Assembly (NCBI GenBank): GCA_964507325.1
Contig: CAZDQL010000059.1
Coordinates: forward strand, 1-40,471
DNA: 40,471 bases
Source of the DNA: CAZDQL01 sp964507325
Lineage (GTDB): Bacteria > Planctomycetota > UBA1135 > GCA-002686595
Direction: 5' to 3'
In this document: positions 33,816-40,471 of the stretch, piece by piece
Layout: the number at the start of each line of letters is the position of its first letter
How positions within the stretch are numbered: position 1 is the first letter of the stretch
The notes under the pieces: generated by a model
The model's database searches: none
What the model saw: only the letters and a program-made list of their open reading frames with translations
What the model was told of the DNA's origin: nothing
Program-made: the position numbers and the translations under genes

Positions 33816-33956
33816 TTGTCCACCTCCGGCCTGTTCGGAAGGGCCTCCTGGGTGCCGCCGCGGTTCAATCGCGATTTGCGCAGCCCGGGTGAGCTCGCGG
33901 GATTGGCGCCGAAACGCCTGCGGCCGGCGGAGCTGGTCGGGTGGCAACAGGGCTGA
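33816..33956 (+). pseudogene. Possible 3' gene remnant (46 codons)
   Basis: An open frame, bounded by a TGA at 33807 and ending at TGA 33954-33956, encodes a protein-like segment including PPRFNRDLRSPGELAGLAPK and RLRPAELVGWQQG. Codon bias is typical of this genome (third positions mostly G/C). There is no ATG, and the only start would be TTG 33816 with no ribosome-binding site, so it looks like the tail of a truncated gene. I do not recognise the family. Confidence 0.28.
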
Positions 33957-34255
33957 GGGAGGCGTCGCCCGTGTCGCCGAGGGAGTACTTCGAAACACCG
34001 AAGATCCACGCGAAGTCACACCTGCTGGCGTGCGACGACGGCACGGCCGAGGCGGATCCGTGGCTGCCCGGACGCCCCTGGGATTGCTGCTACTTGGCCG
34101 GCGTGCCGTACCATGGCCGGATGGTGAGAATCCTCTACGACAAGCGGGGGAATCGGTACGGCAAGAGAAGAGGTCTGCGCATCCGGACGGATGGAAACGA
34201 GGTCGGGATGTGCGGAACAGTGCGGCGTCTGACGACGCAGCTCCCCTCCAGGTGA
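33941..34255 (+). CDS. Small hypothetical protein (104 residues)
   Basis: The frame begins at GTG 33941 and ends nine bases before the sulfatase start. Third positions are mostly G/C, as in real genes here. The product is basic near the end (DKRGNRYGKRRGLRIRTDG) with a WDCCYLAG motif and four Cys overall. There is no signal peptide, recognised domain or good ribosome-binding site. It could be a small Cys-rich protein, a decayed gene or a chance frame. If real, its spacing suggests co-transcription with the sulfatase. Confidence 0.38.
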   Translation: MATGLREASPVSPREYFETPKIHAKSHLLACDDGTAEADPWLPGRPWDCCYLAGVPYHGRMVRILYDKRGNRYGKRRGLRIRTDGNEVGMCGTVRRLTTQLPSR

Positions 34256-34264
34256 GTACGCTCG

Positions 34265-36427
34265 ATGGCAAGACATCAACTGACACGACAGGAGCTCTCG
34301 GGATTCGTGCTCGTAGGCCTGATGGCTCTGGCTTTCTCCTCGCACGCCCTACACGCGGAGGAACCGGATCGAGGGAGACCGAACATCCTCTTCTGTCTGG
34401 CGGACGATCAGTCGTATCCACACGCCAGTGCCTATGGCGAACCGGTGATCGAGACGCCTGTCTTCGACCGCGTCGCCCGCGAGGGCGTGTTGTTCACGCA
34501 GGCCTACTGCGCCTCGCCGTCGTGCACGCCATCGCGTAGCGCGATTCTGACCGGCCAGGACATCTGGCGGCTCGGAGAGGGCGGGCAGTTGTTCGGAACG
34601 CTGCCGGCAGAGCATCCAGTCTATACGGACTTGCTGACCGGCAGCGGCTATCACGTGGGGTACATGGACAAGGGCTGGGCGCCCGGAAACGACCGCGCAG
34701 GCGGTCGTGGATCCAATCCGGCGGGGACGAAGTTCGGGAGTTTCCGGGAGTTCCTCGCCGAGGCTCCCGAGGGCAAGCCGTGGTGCTTCTGGTTCGGCAG
34801 CCGCGATCCGCACCGAGGCTACAGGAAAGGCAGCGGCGTGCGCGCGGGCATGGACCCGGCCGAGGTACGGGTGCCCTTGGTCTATCCGGACACGCCCGAG
34901 GTGCGCAGCGATCTCTGCGACTACTTCTTCGAGATCCAGCGTTTCGACCAGCAGATCGGTGGGATGCTGGAGCTGATCGATCAGGCCGGGCAGCTCGACG
35001 ACACGCTGGTCGTGATCACCAGCGACAACGGCATGCCCTTTCCGCGGGCGAAGGCGAACCTCTACGACCTGGGCACGCACGTTCCACTGGCGATCCGGTG
35101 GCCGAATCGGGTTGTGGGCGGGCGCACGATCGACGACTTCGTGAACCTGACGGACCTGGCGCCGACGTTCCTGGAGGCAGCGGGCCTCACGCCGTCGAAA
35201 TCGATGAGCGGGCGCAGCCTCCTGAGTCTGCTGACGTCATCCAAGTCCGGCAACGTGGAGCCGGAGCGCGACGCGGTCTACGCGGGACGGGAGCGGCATG
35301 CCTGGTGTCGCCTCGAGGGCACGGGCTACCCGATGCGCATGATCCGCACGCGGGACTTCCTCTTTGTCCGCAACTACGAACCCGACCGTTGGCCGGCGGG
35401 CATCTACCGCATGGTCACCAATGAGGGCCACTACGGTGACGTCGACGCCTCCCCGACGAAAGACGTCATGATCGGGCTGAAGGACCCGCACGCCCGGCTG
35501 TTCGCCCTGTCCTTCGGGAAGCGTCCCGGGGAAGAGCTCTACGACTGCGAGAAGGACCCGCATCAACTCCTCAACCTGACATCTGATCCGGCCTACGAGA
35601 GGACCCGGCGAGAGCTGTCGGAACGGCTCGCTGCGCATTTGAAGGCGACCGGCGATCCGCGCCAGACGACGGGCGAGACGCCCTGGGACGCATGGCCCTA
35701 CCATGGCCACAATCAGTGGGAGGTTCTCCCTGAGCAGGCGTCCCCCGCGGAACTGGATACCGGGAAGGAAGCGGCTGAGAGCGTCCGTTTCGATCCCGTG
35801 ATCAAGGACATCGAGGGCTGGACCGTCCACGTCGACCCGAAGTTGCTGGAAGGCGAGTTCGCCGGGGAGGGGGCCCGGGCACTGAAGATGCTCGCCAATC
35901 ACCTGCAGCGCATTGCCATCCTGATGCCGGAGCAGCGCCTCGTGGAAATGCGGGAGCTGGAGATCTGGATCGAACACGACCATCCCGAAATCGACGTGGA
36001 ACCGGGACCCTACCACCCCAGCGTCGGCTGGCTCACCGAGCGGGGCTACGATGCTCGATTGGCGAAGAAGGTGCACGTCACGCGGGCGGCGTCGCTCCTG
36101 GAACGGCACCACATGATCAAGCACCCCGCCGTCATCCTCCACGAGCTGGTCCACGCCTATCACCACCAGGTGCTCGGCTTCGATGAGCCGCGAATCAAGG
36201 CCGTGTACGAGCAGGCGATGGAGGCCGGCCTCTACGACCAAGTGCTGCTCTACACCGGCGAGACGGTCCGTGCCTATGCAGCGACCAATGAGATGGAGTA
36301 CTTCGCCGAGGGAACCGAAGCCTACTTCTACCGCAACGACTTCTACCCGTTCGTGCGAGCGGAGCTCGAGCAACACGACCCTGTGCTTCATGACCTGCTG
36401 GAGGAGATCTGGGGCCGGTTGGAGTGA
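34265..36427 (+). CDS. Exported type I sulfatase fused to a C-terminal zincin-like metallopeptidase domain
   Basis: The 720-residue product starts at ATG 34265, with a hydrophobic leader at residues about 12-31. Residues about 36-480 form a formylglycine sulfatase: NILFCLADDQS (Asp47, Asp48), the maturation motif CTPSR (Cys87 to Arg91) followed by SAILTG, SRDPHRGY, and TLVVITSDNGMPF carrying the metal-binding Asp-Asn. Cys87 would need conversion to formylglycine by an FGE or anSME encoded elsewhere. Residues about 500-720 are a second domain with HELVH (His626, Glu627, His630) and, about 48 residues later, NEMEYFAEG (Glu678 or Glu682), the HExxH...E layout of gluzincin-type metallopeptidases. 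One polypeptide may therefore desulfate glycans and hydrolyse or bind peptide, as on sulfated mucin or proteoglycan. Composition is less GC-extreme than to the left. Confidence 0.87.
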   Translation: MARHQLTRQELSGFVLVGLMALAFSSHALHAEEPDRGRPNILFCLADDQSYPHASAYGEPVIETPVFDRVAREGVLFTQAYCASPSCTPSRSAILTGQDIWRLGEGGQLFGTLPAEHPVYTDLLTGSGYHVGYMDKGWAPGNDRAGGRGSNPAGTKFGSFREFLAEAPEGKPWCFWFGSRDPHRGYRKGSGVRAGMDPAEVRVPLVYPDTPEVRSDLCDYFFEIQRFDQQIGGMLELIDQAGQLDDTLVVITSDNGMPFPRAKANLYDLGTHVPLAIRWPNRVVGGRTIDDFVNLTDLAPTFLEAAGLTPSKSMSGRSLLSLLTSSKSGNVEPERDAVYAGRERHAWCRLEGTGYPMRMIRTRDFLFVRNYEPDRWPAGIYRMVTNEGHYGDVDASPTKDVMIGLKDPHARLFALSFGKRPGEELYDCEKDPHQLLNLTSDPAYERTRRELSERLAAHLKATGDPRQTTGETPWDAWPYHGHNQWEVLPEQASPAELDTGKEAAESVRFDPVIKDIEGWTVHVDPKLLEGEFAGEGARALKMLANHLQRIAILMPEQRLVEMRELEIWIEHDHPEIDVEPGPYHPSVGWLTERGYDARLAKKVHVTRAASLLERHHMIKHPAVILHELVHAYHHQVLGFDEPRIKAVYEQAMEAGLYDQVLLYTGETVRAYAATNEMEYFAEGTEAYFYRNDFYPFVRAELEQHDPVLHDLLEEIWGRLE

Positions 36428-36839
36428 CCTCACCGTGCGGTGACGATTCAGCGCGCAGCTGGCGATACTGATCCTCCACCGGAGTGTGGAGAAGAAGCGC
36501 TGCCGATTCAGTGGTCTCCACTGGCTCACCCGAGAGCTTCGAAGCGCGTGATCCGGAGGTGTTGCCGGGGATCGAGCGCTGGAGCCCGACAGAACGCCAC
36601 GACCTCGTCCGGGTCGTGCGGGCCAGGGGTGGTCGGCTTGAGTCCCGCGACCTCGAGCGCATCGACCGAATCGATCCGCTCGAGAGGGTGCTGCTGCAAT
36701 CTGGATCCGAGCCAAGGCGCATTGCCATGGCGTGATCCCGAACACGCGGAAGTGCCCACTCGGACTGTCATCAACCCGAAGATGTCAACTAGAGTGATCT
36801 GTGAACAGATCCCCGAATCCCCGTCTGCAGGACGCTGCG
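36428..36839. other. Gap between the sulfatase and the discoidin/toroid gene
   Basis: This 412-bp region has no supported gene. A short inverted repeat, TCACCGTGCGGTGA at 36430-36443, directly follows the sulfatase stop. A frame from 36484 to 36735 has a coding-like middle (ERWSPTERHDLVRVVRARGG) but an atypical start and end, so it may be a decayed gene. The promoter of the next gene must lie here and was not identified. Confidence 0.5.
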
Positions 36840-39170
36840 ATGCTCTTGCCCCTCTCCCTGCTCCTGTCCGTCTTCCCGGTGATCGGCGCGGCGACGCCAC
36901 AGAAGGGTCTCCGCCCCGGCCGCTACGTGCGTATCGAACTCTCCGGCGATGAGCGCGTCCTCAGCCTCGCCGAGGTGCAGGTCTTCCGCAATGGCCGCAA
37001 TCTCGCGGTGAACGGCACCGCGACTCAGATCGACGTCGACTTCTCCGGCTGGCCCAACCGGGCGATCGACGGCAACTGGGACGGTGACTTCAACCGCGGC
37101 TCGGTGACCCACACCACCGAGACGACCGACCCGTGGTGGGAGCTCGATCTCGGCACCGAGCAGATCGTCGACCAGATCACCATCTGGAATCGCACCGACT
37201 GCTGCTCCGACCGCCTCGAGGGTTTCAGACTCACGCTGCTGAACGAGAGACGCCATGCCGTCTGGTCGGTCGAAGATCAGCGGGCGCCGTCGGAGCGCGT
37301 CGACTACAGCCTCTGGGGCACACCGGTGATCAAGCCGAAGATCTCGATCGAGGAGCGCAGGCAGCGGCAGGAGGCGATCAACGAGGCGACCGATCGCGGG
37401 GTGAACTGGCTGCTCGACCACCAGCTGCGGGACGGGTCGTGGGCGGGGCACGCGCAGGGCTACCGCTCGGGGCAGACGGCGCTCTCTCTGTACGCGCTGA
37501 TCAAGTGCGGCGTCTCGCGGGAACACCCGGCGGTGATGCGCGCGCTGCTCTACATCCAGAACAACCCGCCGGACAGGACCTACTCGGTGGCCTGTCTCCT
37601 GATGGCCTTGCAGGCGATCGGAAACCCCAAGCACCTGCCGTGGATGGAGCAGCTCCTCGAGGAGCTCGTCGACTGGCAGGGGGAGGTGGGGCCGGGGATG
37701 TGGGGCTATCCGACCGGTGCGCCGGACCTCTCCAACACGCAGTACGCCGCCCTGGGGCTGCGCGCCGCGCACAAGGCGGGTTTGGAGGTCCCGGCGCGCA
37801 CCTGGCAGCGGCTCCTGGACAAGACCATGGAGTACCAGACCGCTCCGGAGCGGGTCGAGAGCGTCACCGGCGAAGGGCGTACCACCGCGGGGATGGAGAT
37901 AGCGGGCTTTCGCTACCGCAAGTCGGATCACTACGCCAAGCCGACCGGCTCGATGACCACCGCCGGCGTCTCGATCGTGCAGATCTGCGTGCAGGGGCTC
38001 GGCGACAAGCTGGACAGGGGGCCGCGGCGGAAGGCGGAGGGAGCGATGCGCTGCGGTTTGAACTGGCTCGACTACAACTTCGCGGTCGATCGCAATCCGG
38101 GGATGGGCGGTCGCCTGCTCTACTACCTGTATGGCTTGGAGCGGGTCGGCGCGCTGCTGGGGCTGGATCTCATCGGCAACCACGACTGGTACTGGGAAGG
38201 AGCCCGCTTCCTGCTCAAGGACCAACGCGACGGCGGCTGGCACAGTGAGGAGGGTACCTGCTTCGGGCTGCTCTTCCTGGCCAAGGCCACCGCTTCGGCC
38301 ACCGGCCCCAACCAGTCCACCAAGAGGAGCGCGCGCATCGTCGACAGCGTGCACTCCGACGTGCAGTGGCGCGTGACTGGCGATCAGGAGCTCTCAATGT
38401 GGATCACCGGGTTCAACGACGATGTGCTGAACGACTTCGTCGATCCCGAGGGCGAGGTGAAGGGCCTGCGGGTGGTCAAGGTCGAGTACCTGTGCAACAA
38501 GGAGGTCGTGGCCACGGTCGAGGGCGGTCCCTTCCGCCCCTGGACCGGCGAGCGCTTCCCCGCGCAGTACACCCTTCCGGCGCCCGGCGAGTACGGGTTC
38601 GAGGTGCGGGTGACGATCATCGATCCCTACGTCCAGGCTGGCAACTTCGAGGAGGTGCTCGTCGGCGAGGGGCTTCAGGTTAGCCTCGCCAACACCTTCG
38701 AGGAGTGGATGCTGAACTACCCGGTCCAGGGGAGACAGAACCTGCTCCGCGGGACCCAGGTCGAGGCGACAGCCACCTCCAGCAAGAGCGACGGTCAGGG
38801 CCCGCAGAAGGCCGCCGACGGCCTGCAGGGAACGTATTGGCTCTGTGCCAAGGAGGACGCGAACCCGACGCTCACGCTCGACCTCTCCAAGCCGGCTCGC
38901 GCCAACGTCATCCTCTTGAGCCAGGTGAACGCCCACGCGAGGATGCGGCATGGCCACGACCGCGTGACCCGAGCCCGGCTGTGGATCAACCGCTCGAAGA
39001 GCCCGATCGAGATCGACCTGGATCCCGACGAGCGACGCAAGACGGTCCACCACCTATCCAGGCGGCAGAACATCCGTCTCCTGAGGATCGAGATCGTGGG
39101 GCGAGAGCCCGGTGAGAAGTGGCCGGGACACGCGGGCTTCGCGGAGGTGGAGCTGTTGAGCGAGCGGTGA
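36840..39170 (+). CDS. Secreted discoidin plus alpha/alpha-toroid (squalene-cyclase-like) protein
   Basis: The 776-residue product is read from ATG 36840, which gives a signal peptide (MLLPLSLLLSVFPVIGA); GTG 36801 would put 13 polar residues ahead of it. Residues about 22-150 form an F5/8 type C (discoidin) carbohydrate-binding domain: NRAIDGNWDGDF, a WWELDLG segment, IWNRTDCCSDRLEGF. Residues about 165-500 are prenyltransferase/squalene-cyclase-type toroid repeats (NWLLDHQLRDGSWAG, FLLKDQRDGGWH, TALSLYAL). A beta-rich domain and a second discoidin-like domain (about 635-776; KAADGLQGTYW, TLTLDLSKPARANVILL) follow. No cyclase DxDD motif is seen, so a binding role or a polysaccharide-related toroid enzyme is more likely than terpene cyclisation. 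It lies downstream of the sulfatase and could help target sulfated glycans. Confidence 0.8.
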   Translation: MLLPLSLLLSVFPVIGAATPQKGLRPGRYVRIELSGDERVLSLAEVQVFRNGRNLAVNGTATQIDVDFSGWPNRAIDGNWDGDFNRGSVTHTTETTDPWWELDLGTEQIVDQITIWNRTDCCSDRLEGFRLTLLNERRHAVWSVEDQRAPSERVDYSLWGTPVIKPKISIEERRQRQEAINEATDRGVNWLLDHQLRDGSWAGHAQGYRSGQTALSLYALIKCGVSREHPAVMRALLYIQNNPPDRTYSVACLLMALQAIGNPKHLPWMEQLLEELVDWQGEVGPGMWGYPTGAPDLSNTQYAALGLRAAHKAGLEVPARTWQRLLDKTMEYQTAPERVESVTGEGRTTAGMEIAGFRYRKSDHYAKPTGSMTTAGVSIVQICVQGLGDKLDRGPRRKAEGAMRCGLNWLDYNFAVDRNPGMGGRLLYYLYGLERVGALLGLDLIGNHDWYWEGARFLLKDQRDGGWHSEEGTCFGLLFLAKATASATGPNQSTKRSARIVDSVHSDVQWRVTGDQELSMWITGFNDDVLNDFVDPEGEVKGLRVVKVEYLCNKEVVATVEGGPFRPWTGERFPAQYTLPAPGEYGFEVRVTIIDPYVQAGNFEEVLVGEGLQVSLANTFEEWMLNYPVQGRQNLLRGTQVEATATSSKSDGQGPQKAADGLQGTYWLCAKEDANPTLTLDLSKPARANVILLSQVNAHARMRHGHDRVTRARLWINRSKSPIEIDLDPDERRKTVHHLSRRQNIRLLRIEIVGREPGEKWPGHAGFAEVELLSER

Positions 39171-39221
39171 GGTAGCCCGAAGTGCCAAACGCTGGTCGCT
39201 TCCACAGCATCAACTCCCTCC

Positions 39222-39440
39222 TCAGGGCCGCTGCGTCTCCAGCTCGAGCCAGTCTTCGGGCAGCAGGATCGTGTCCTCGAGAGGAATCCGCCGGGAGAGC
39301 TTCCGCAGCCTCATCGGTACCCGCAGCCCGCTGCATACGAGCTCGTGGAGTTGGCCGGTCCGGGTTGCGAGAGTGGTCTCGACCTTGCCGGGTCCCGTGA
39401 GGCCCTTGCGGAGAGCGCCGTCACCAGGCTGTGGAGATCG
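39222..39440 (-). pseudogene. Possible C-terminal gene fragment on the minus strand
   Basis: Read on the minus strand, a start-less frame ends at TGA (complement of 39222-39224). It encodes a convincing protein-like tail that includes LTGPGKVETTLATRTGQLHE, LRVPMRLRKLSRRIPLED and TILLPEDWLELETQRP. Codon bias is native-like from about 39425 down to the stop, then the frame loses sense upstream near 39440. No start or ribosome-binding site is available. I read it as the 3' remnant of a gene broken by rearrangement. The family is not recognised. Confidence 0.35.
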
Positions 39441-39477
39441 CGGCGTAGCGAACCAAGCACCTCCCCCTCGGGAAAGT

Positions 39478-39651
39478 GTGTTGTGGCAACACGACCGATC
39501 CGAAGTGAGCTACCATTGGCTCGGGCGTGTTGAGGTCTTTCCGGAGATCAACAAGGCATTTGTCGAAGCCGCTTTGGAGATGGCCAGAGAAGGAACGGTA
39601 TGTGAGTATGCCGCCGAGCACGGGAGCTCGCGATGGAGGTATCTGAGCTAA
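39478..39651 (+). CDS. Short ORF overlapping the methyltransferase start (57 codons)
   Basis: From GTG 39478 to TAA 39649-39651 this frame encodes a plausible small protein with LGRVEVFPEINKAFVEAALE and a REGTVCEYAAEHGSSRWRY tail. Its last 19 bases overlap the methyltransferase start at 39633, which would allow translational coupling. Codon use is A/T-richer than in neighbouring genes. It may instead be the end of a longer decayed gene, because the frame stays open upstream to about 39271. The function is unknown. Confidence 0.3.
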   Translation: MLWQHDRSEVSYHWLGRVEVFPEINKAFVEAALEMAREGTVCEYAAEHGSSRWRYLS

Positions 39652-40471
39652 TTGAGGTTTCCACCGGCTACTGGAAGTCGGCTGCCCTCATCGCCGCTCT
39701 GGAGCTTGGAGTGTTCGGGGAGCTGGCTGGCGGTCCAGCTTCGCTGGGTGACGTTGCGCAACGGACGGGCGCCGAGCCAGAGTACCTCGGCGACCTGCTC
39801 GGCGCGCTCGCGGGGTTGGGCATCGTGGTCAAGGGAGAGGACGGCTACTCGCTGCCCACTGCAGTGCAGCAGCTCCTCGATCCGGGACACCCCGACAGCC
39901 TGATCCCGGCCTTACGGTTCAACAGTGATCTGTACCCGCTTTGGAGTAATCTCGCCCGGTGTGTTCGGGACGGCCGACCGGTCGTGGCTCCAGACGCACA
40001 TCTCGGAGGCGATCCGGAACGCACACGGCGTTTCGTGCAGGCAATGCACAGCCGCGCGCGGCTGTTCACACCGTCCCTCATACGAAGGCTGGACCTGAGC
40101 GGGGTGGGCAAGCTCCTGGATCTGGCGTGTGGCCCGGGGACATTCGGCCTGGCGCTGGCCGAGGAGTACACGGATCTGAACCTGACGTTGTTCGATCTAC
40201 CCACCGTCTTGCAGGCTGCGCAGGCGCTCCAGGCGGATCATCCGGCGATCGGTCGGGCACGCTTCTTGCCCGGTGACTATCACGTGGATGAACTGCCGAC
40301 TGGGTTCGACGCCGTCCTCTATGGCGGCGCACTGCACCAAGAGAGCCGAGCCGATGCTCCCTTGGTGATCGAGAAGACGTTCCATACGCTGGTGCCCGGG
40401 GGAAGCCTGTATGTGTTCGACCTCATGCTGGACCGCAACGGCGCGCAACCGACGTTTTCGGCGCTGTTCTC
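39633..40471 (+). CDS. SAM-dependent O-methyltransferase, ASMT-like (3' truncated by window)
   Basis: Translation from ATG 39633 (GGGAG nine bases upstream) stays open for 279 codons to the window end with no stop. Residues 1-85 form the winged-helix dimerisation domain (GYWKSAALIAALELGVFGEL, a YLGDLLGALAGLGIV segment). Residues about 100-279 are a class I methyltransferase: motif I KLLDLACGPGTFGLALAEEY (160-179), acidic loop LTLFDLP, LPGDYHVDELP, then AVLYGGALHQES with His235 at the catalytic-base position, and LVPGGSLYVFDL. This matches acetylserotonin O-methyltransferase-type enzymes used on small-molecule hydroxyls in secondary metabolism or pigment pathways. The substrate is unknown, and the rest of the gene and its cluster lie outside the window. 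Confidence 0.88.
   Translation, partial: MEVSELIEVSTGYWKSAALIAALELGVFGELAGGPASLGDVAQRTGAEPEYLGDLLGALAGLGIVVKGEDGYSLPTAVQQLLDPGHPDSLIPALRFNSDLYPLWSNLARCVRDGRPVVAPDAHLGGDPERTRRFVQAMHSRARLFTPSLIRRLDLSGVGKLLDLACGPGTFGLALAEEYTDLNLTLFDLPTVLQAAQALQADHPAIGRARFLPGDYHVDELPTGFDAVLYGGALHQESRADAPLVIEKTFHTLVPGGSLYVFDLMLDRNGAQPTFSALF

Larger units (their letters stand above)
33742..34264. other. Gap with a possible gene remnant and a small ORF
   Basis: This 523-bp stretch has no well-supported gene. Composition changes here: A/T is commoner than in the operon to the left. It holds a coding-like frame with no good start (33816-33956), a 104-codon frame (33941-34255) and a weak inverted repeat after the acyl-CoA synthetase. 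No IS ends or tRNA are visible. Confidence 0.6.

Noticed and set aside
36801..36839. GTG 36801 start for the discoidin/toroid gene
   Set aside because: It would put 13 polar residues before the signal peptide; ATG 36840 gives a normal leader.
36526..36900. A 124-codon minus-strand frame
   Set aside because: It overlaps the signal peptide coding region of the toroid gene and has no recognisable domain or ribosome-binding site.

Overview
The window is about 40 kb of very GC-rich bacterial DNA with strong G/C bias at third codon positions. Nearly every product has a signal peptide, a lipobox or a membrane anchor. Several features point to Planctomycetota, probably the marine Saltatorellus/Poly30/Pla163-like branch: two secreted proteins sharing a C-terminal module (YC ... 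SVAANDL ... FFFG ... LCVGG ... CP-stop), a sulfatase, a giant FecR/VIT/VWA/TPR protein, and a discoidin plus alpha/alpha-toroid protein. This assignment is an inference from architecture; there is no rRNA, tRNA or marker gene in the window. I saw no CRISPR array and no insertion sequence.

Layout. (A) 1-4.7 kb, plus strand: the end of a tricorn-type peptidase, a serine beta-lactamase-fold hydrolase, a small lipoprotein, a permuted NlpC/P60 protein, and a secreted tectonin-like propeller with a long Gly/Thr linker, closed by a strong hairpin terminator. (B) 4.7-7.8 kb, minus strand: an M28 metallopeptidase, then a SOUL-type haem-binding protein. (C) 8.2-12.1 kb, plus: an S9D glutamyl endopeptidase and a membrane-anchored EreA/ChaN-like protein. 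(D) 12.2-15.5 kb: a DadA-like D-amino-acid oxidoreductase divergent, with only 21 bp between start codons, from a beta-lactamase-fold hydrolase carrying a degenerate VanX-like tail. (E) 15.7-19.7 kb: a subtilase and a second secreted protein with the same C-terminal module, convergent with an S41 peptidase. (F) 19.9-30.1 kb: a glycosyltransferase-like protein and the 2,831-residue FecR/VIT/VWA/TPR protein. (G) 30.3-33.7 kb: a two-gene operon of a COG2403-type P-loop protein and an ADP-forming acyl-CoA synthetase. (H) 33.8-40.5 kb: a looser, visibly less GC-extreme stretch holding gene remnants, a sulfatase fused to a zincin-like HExxH domain, a discoidin/toroid protein and the start of an O-methyltransferase that leaves the window.

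Taken together, the window encodes an extracellular or periplasmic set of peptide- and glycan-degrading enzymes (at least six peptidase-type proteins, two beta-lactamase-fold hydrolases and a sulfatase) plus large adhesion or scaffold proteins. This fits a polymer-scavenging heterotroph. The most unusual signals are the D-amino-acid/VanX-like divergent pair at 12.2-15.5 kb, the sulfatase-metallopeptidase fusion at 34.3-36.4 kb, and the recurrent C-terminal module. The O-methyltransferase at the right edge has no stop codon inside the window and is easily missed by ORF calling.
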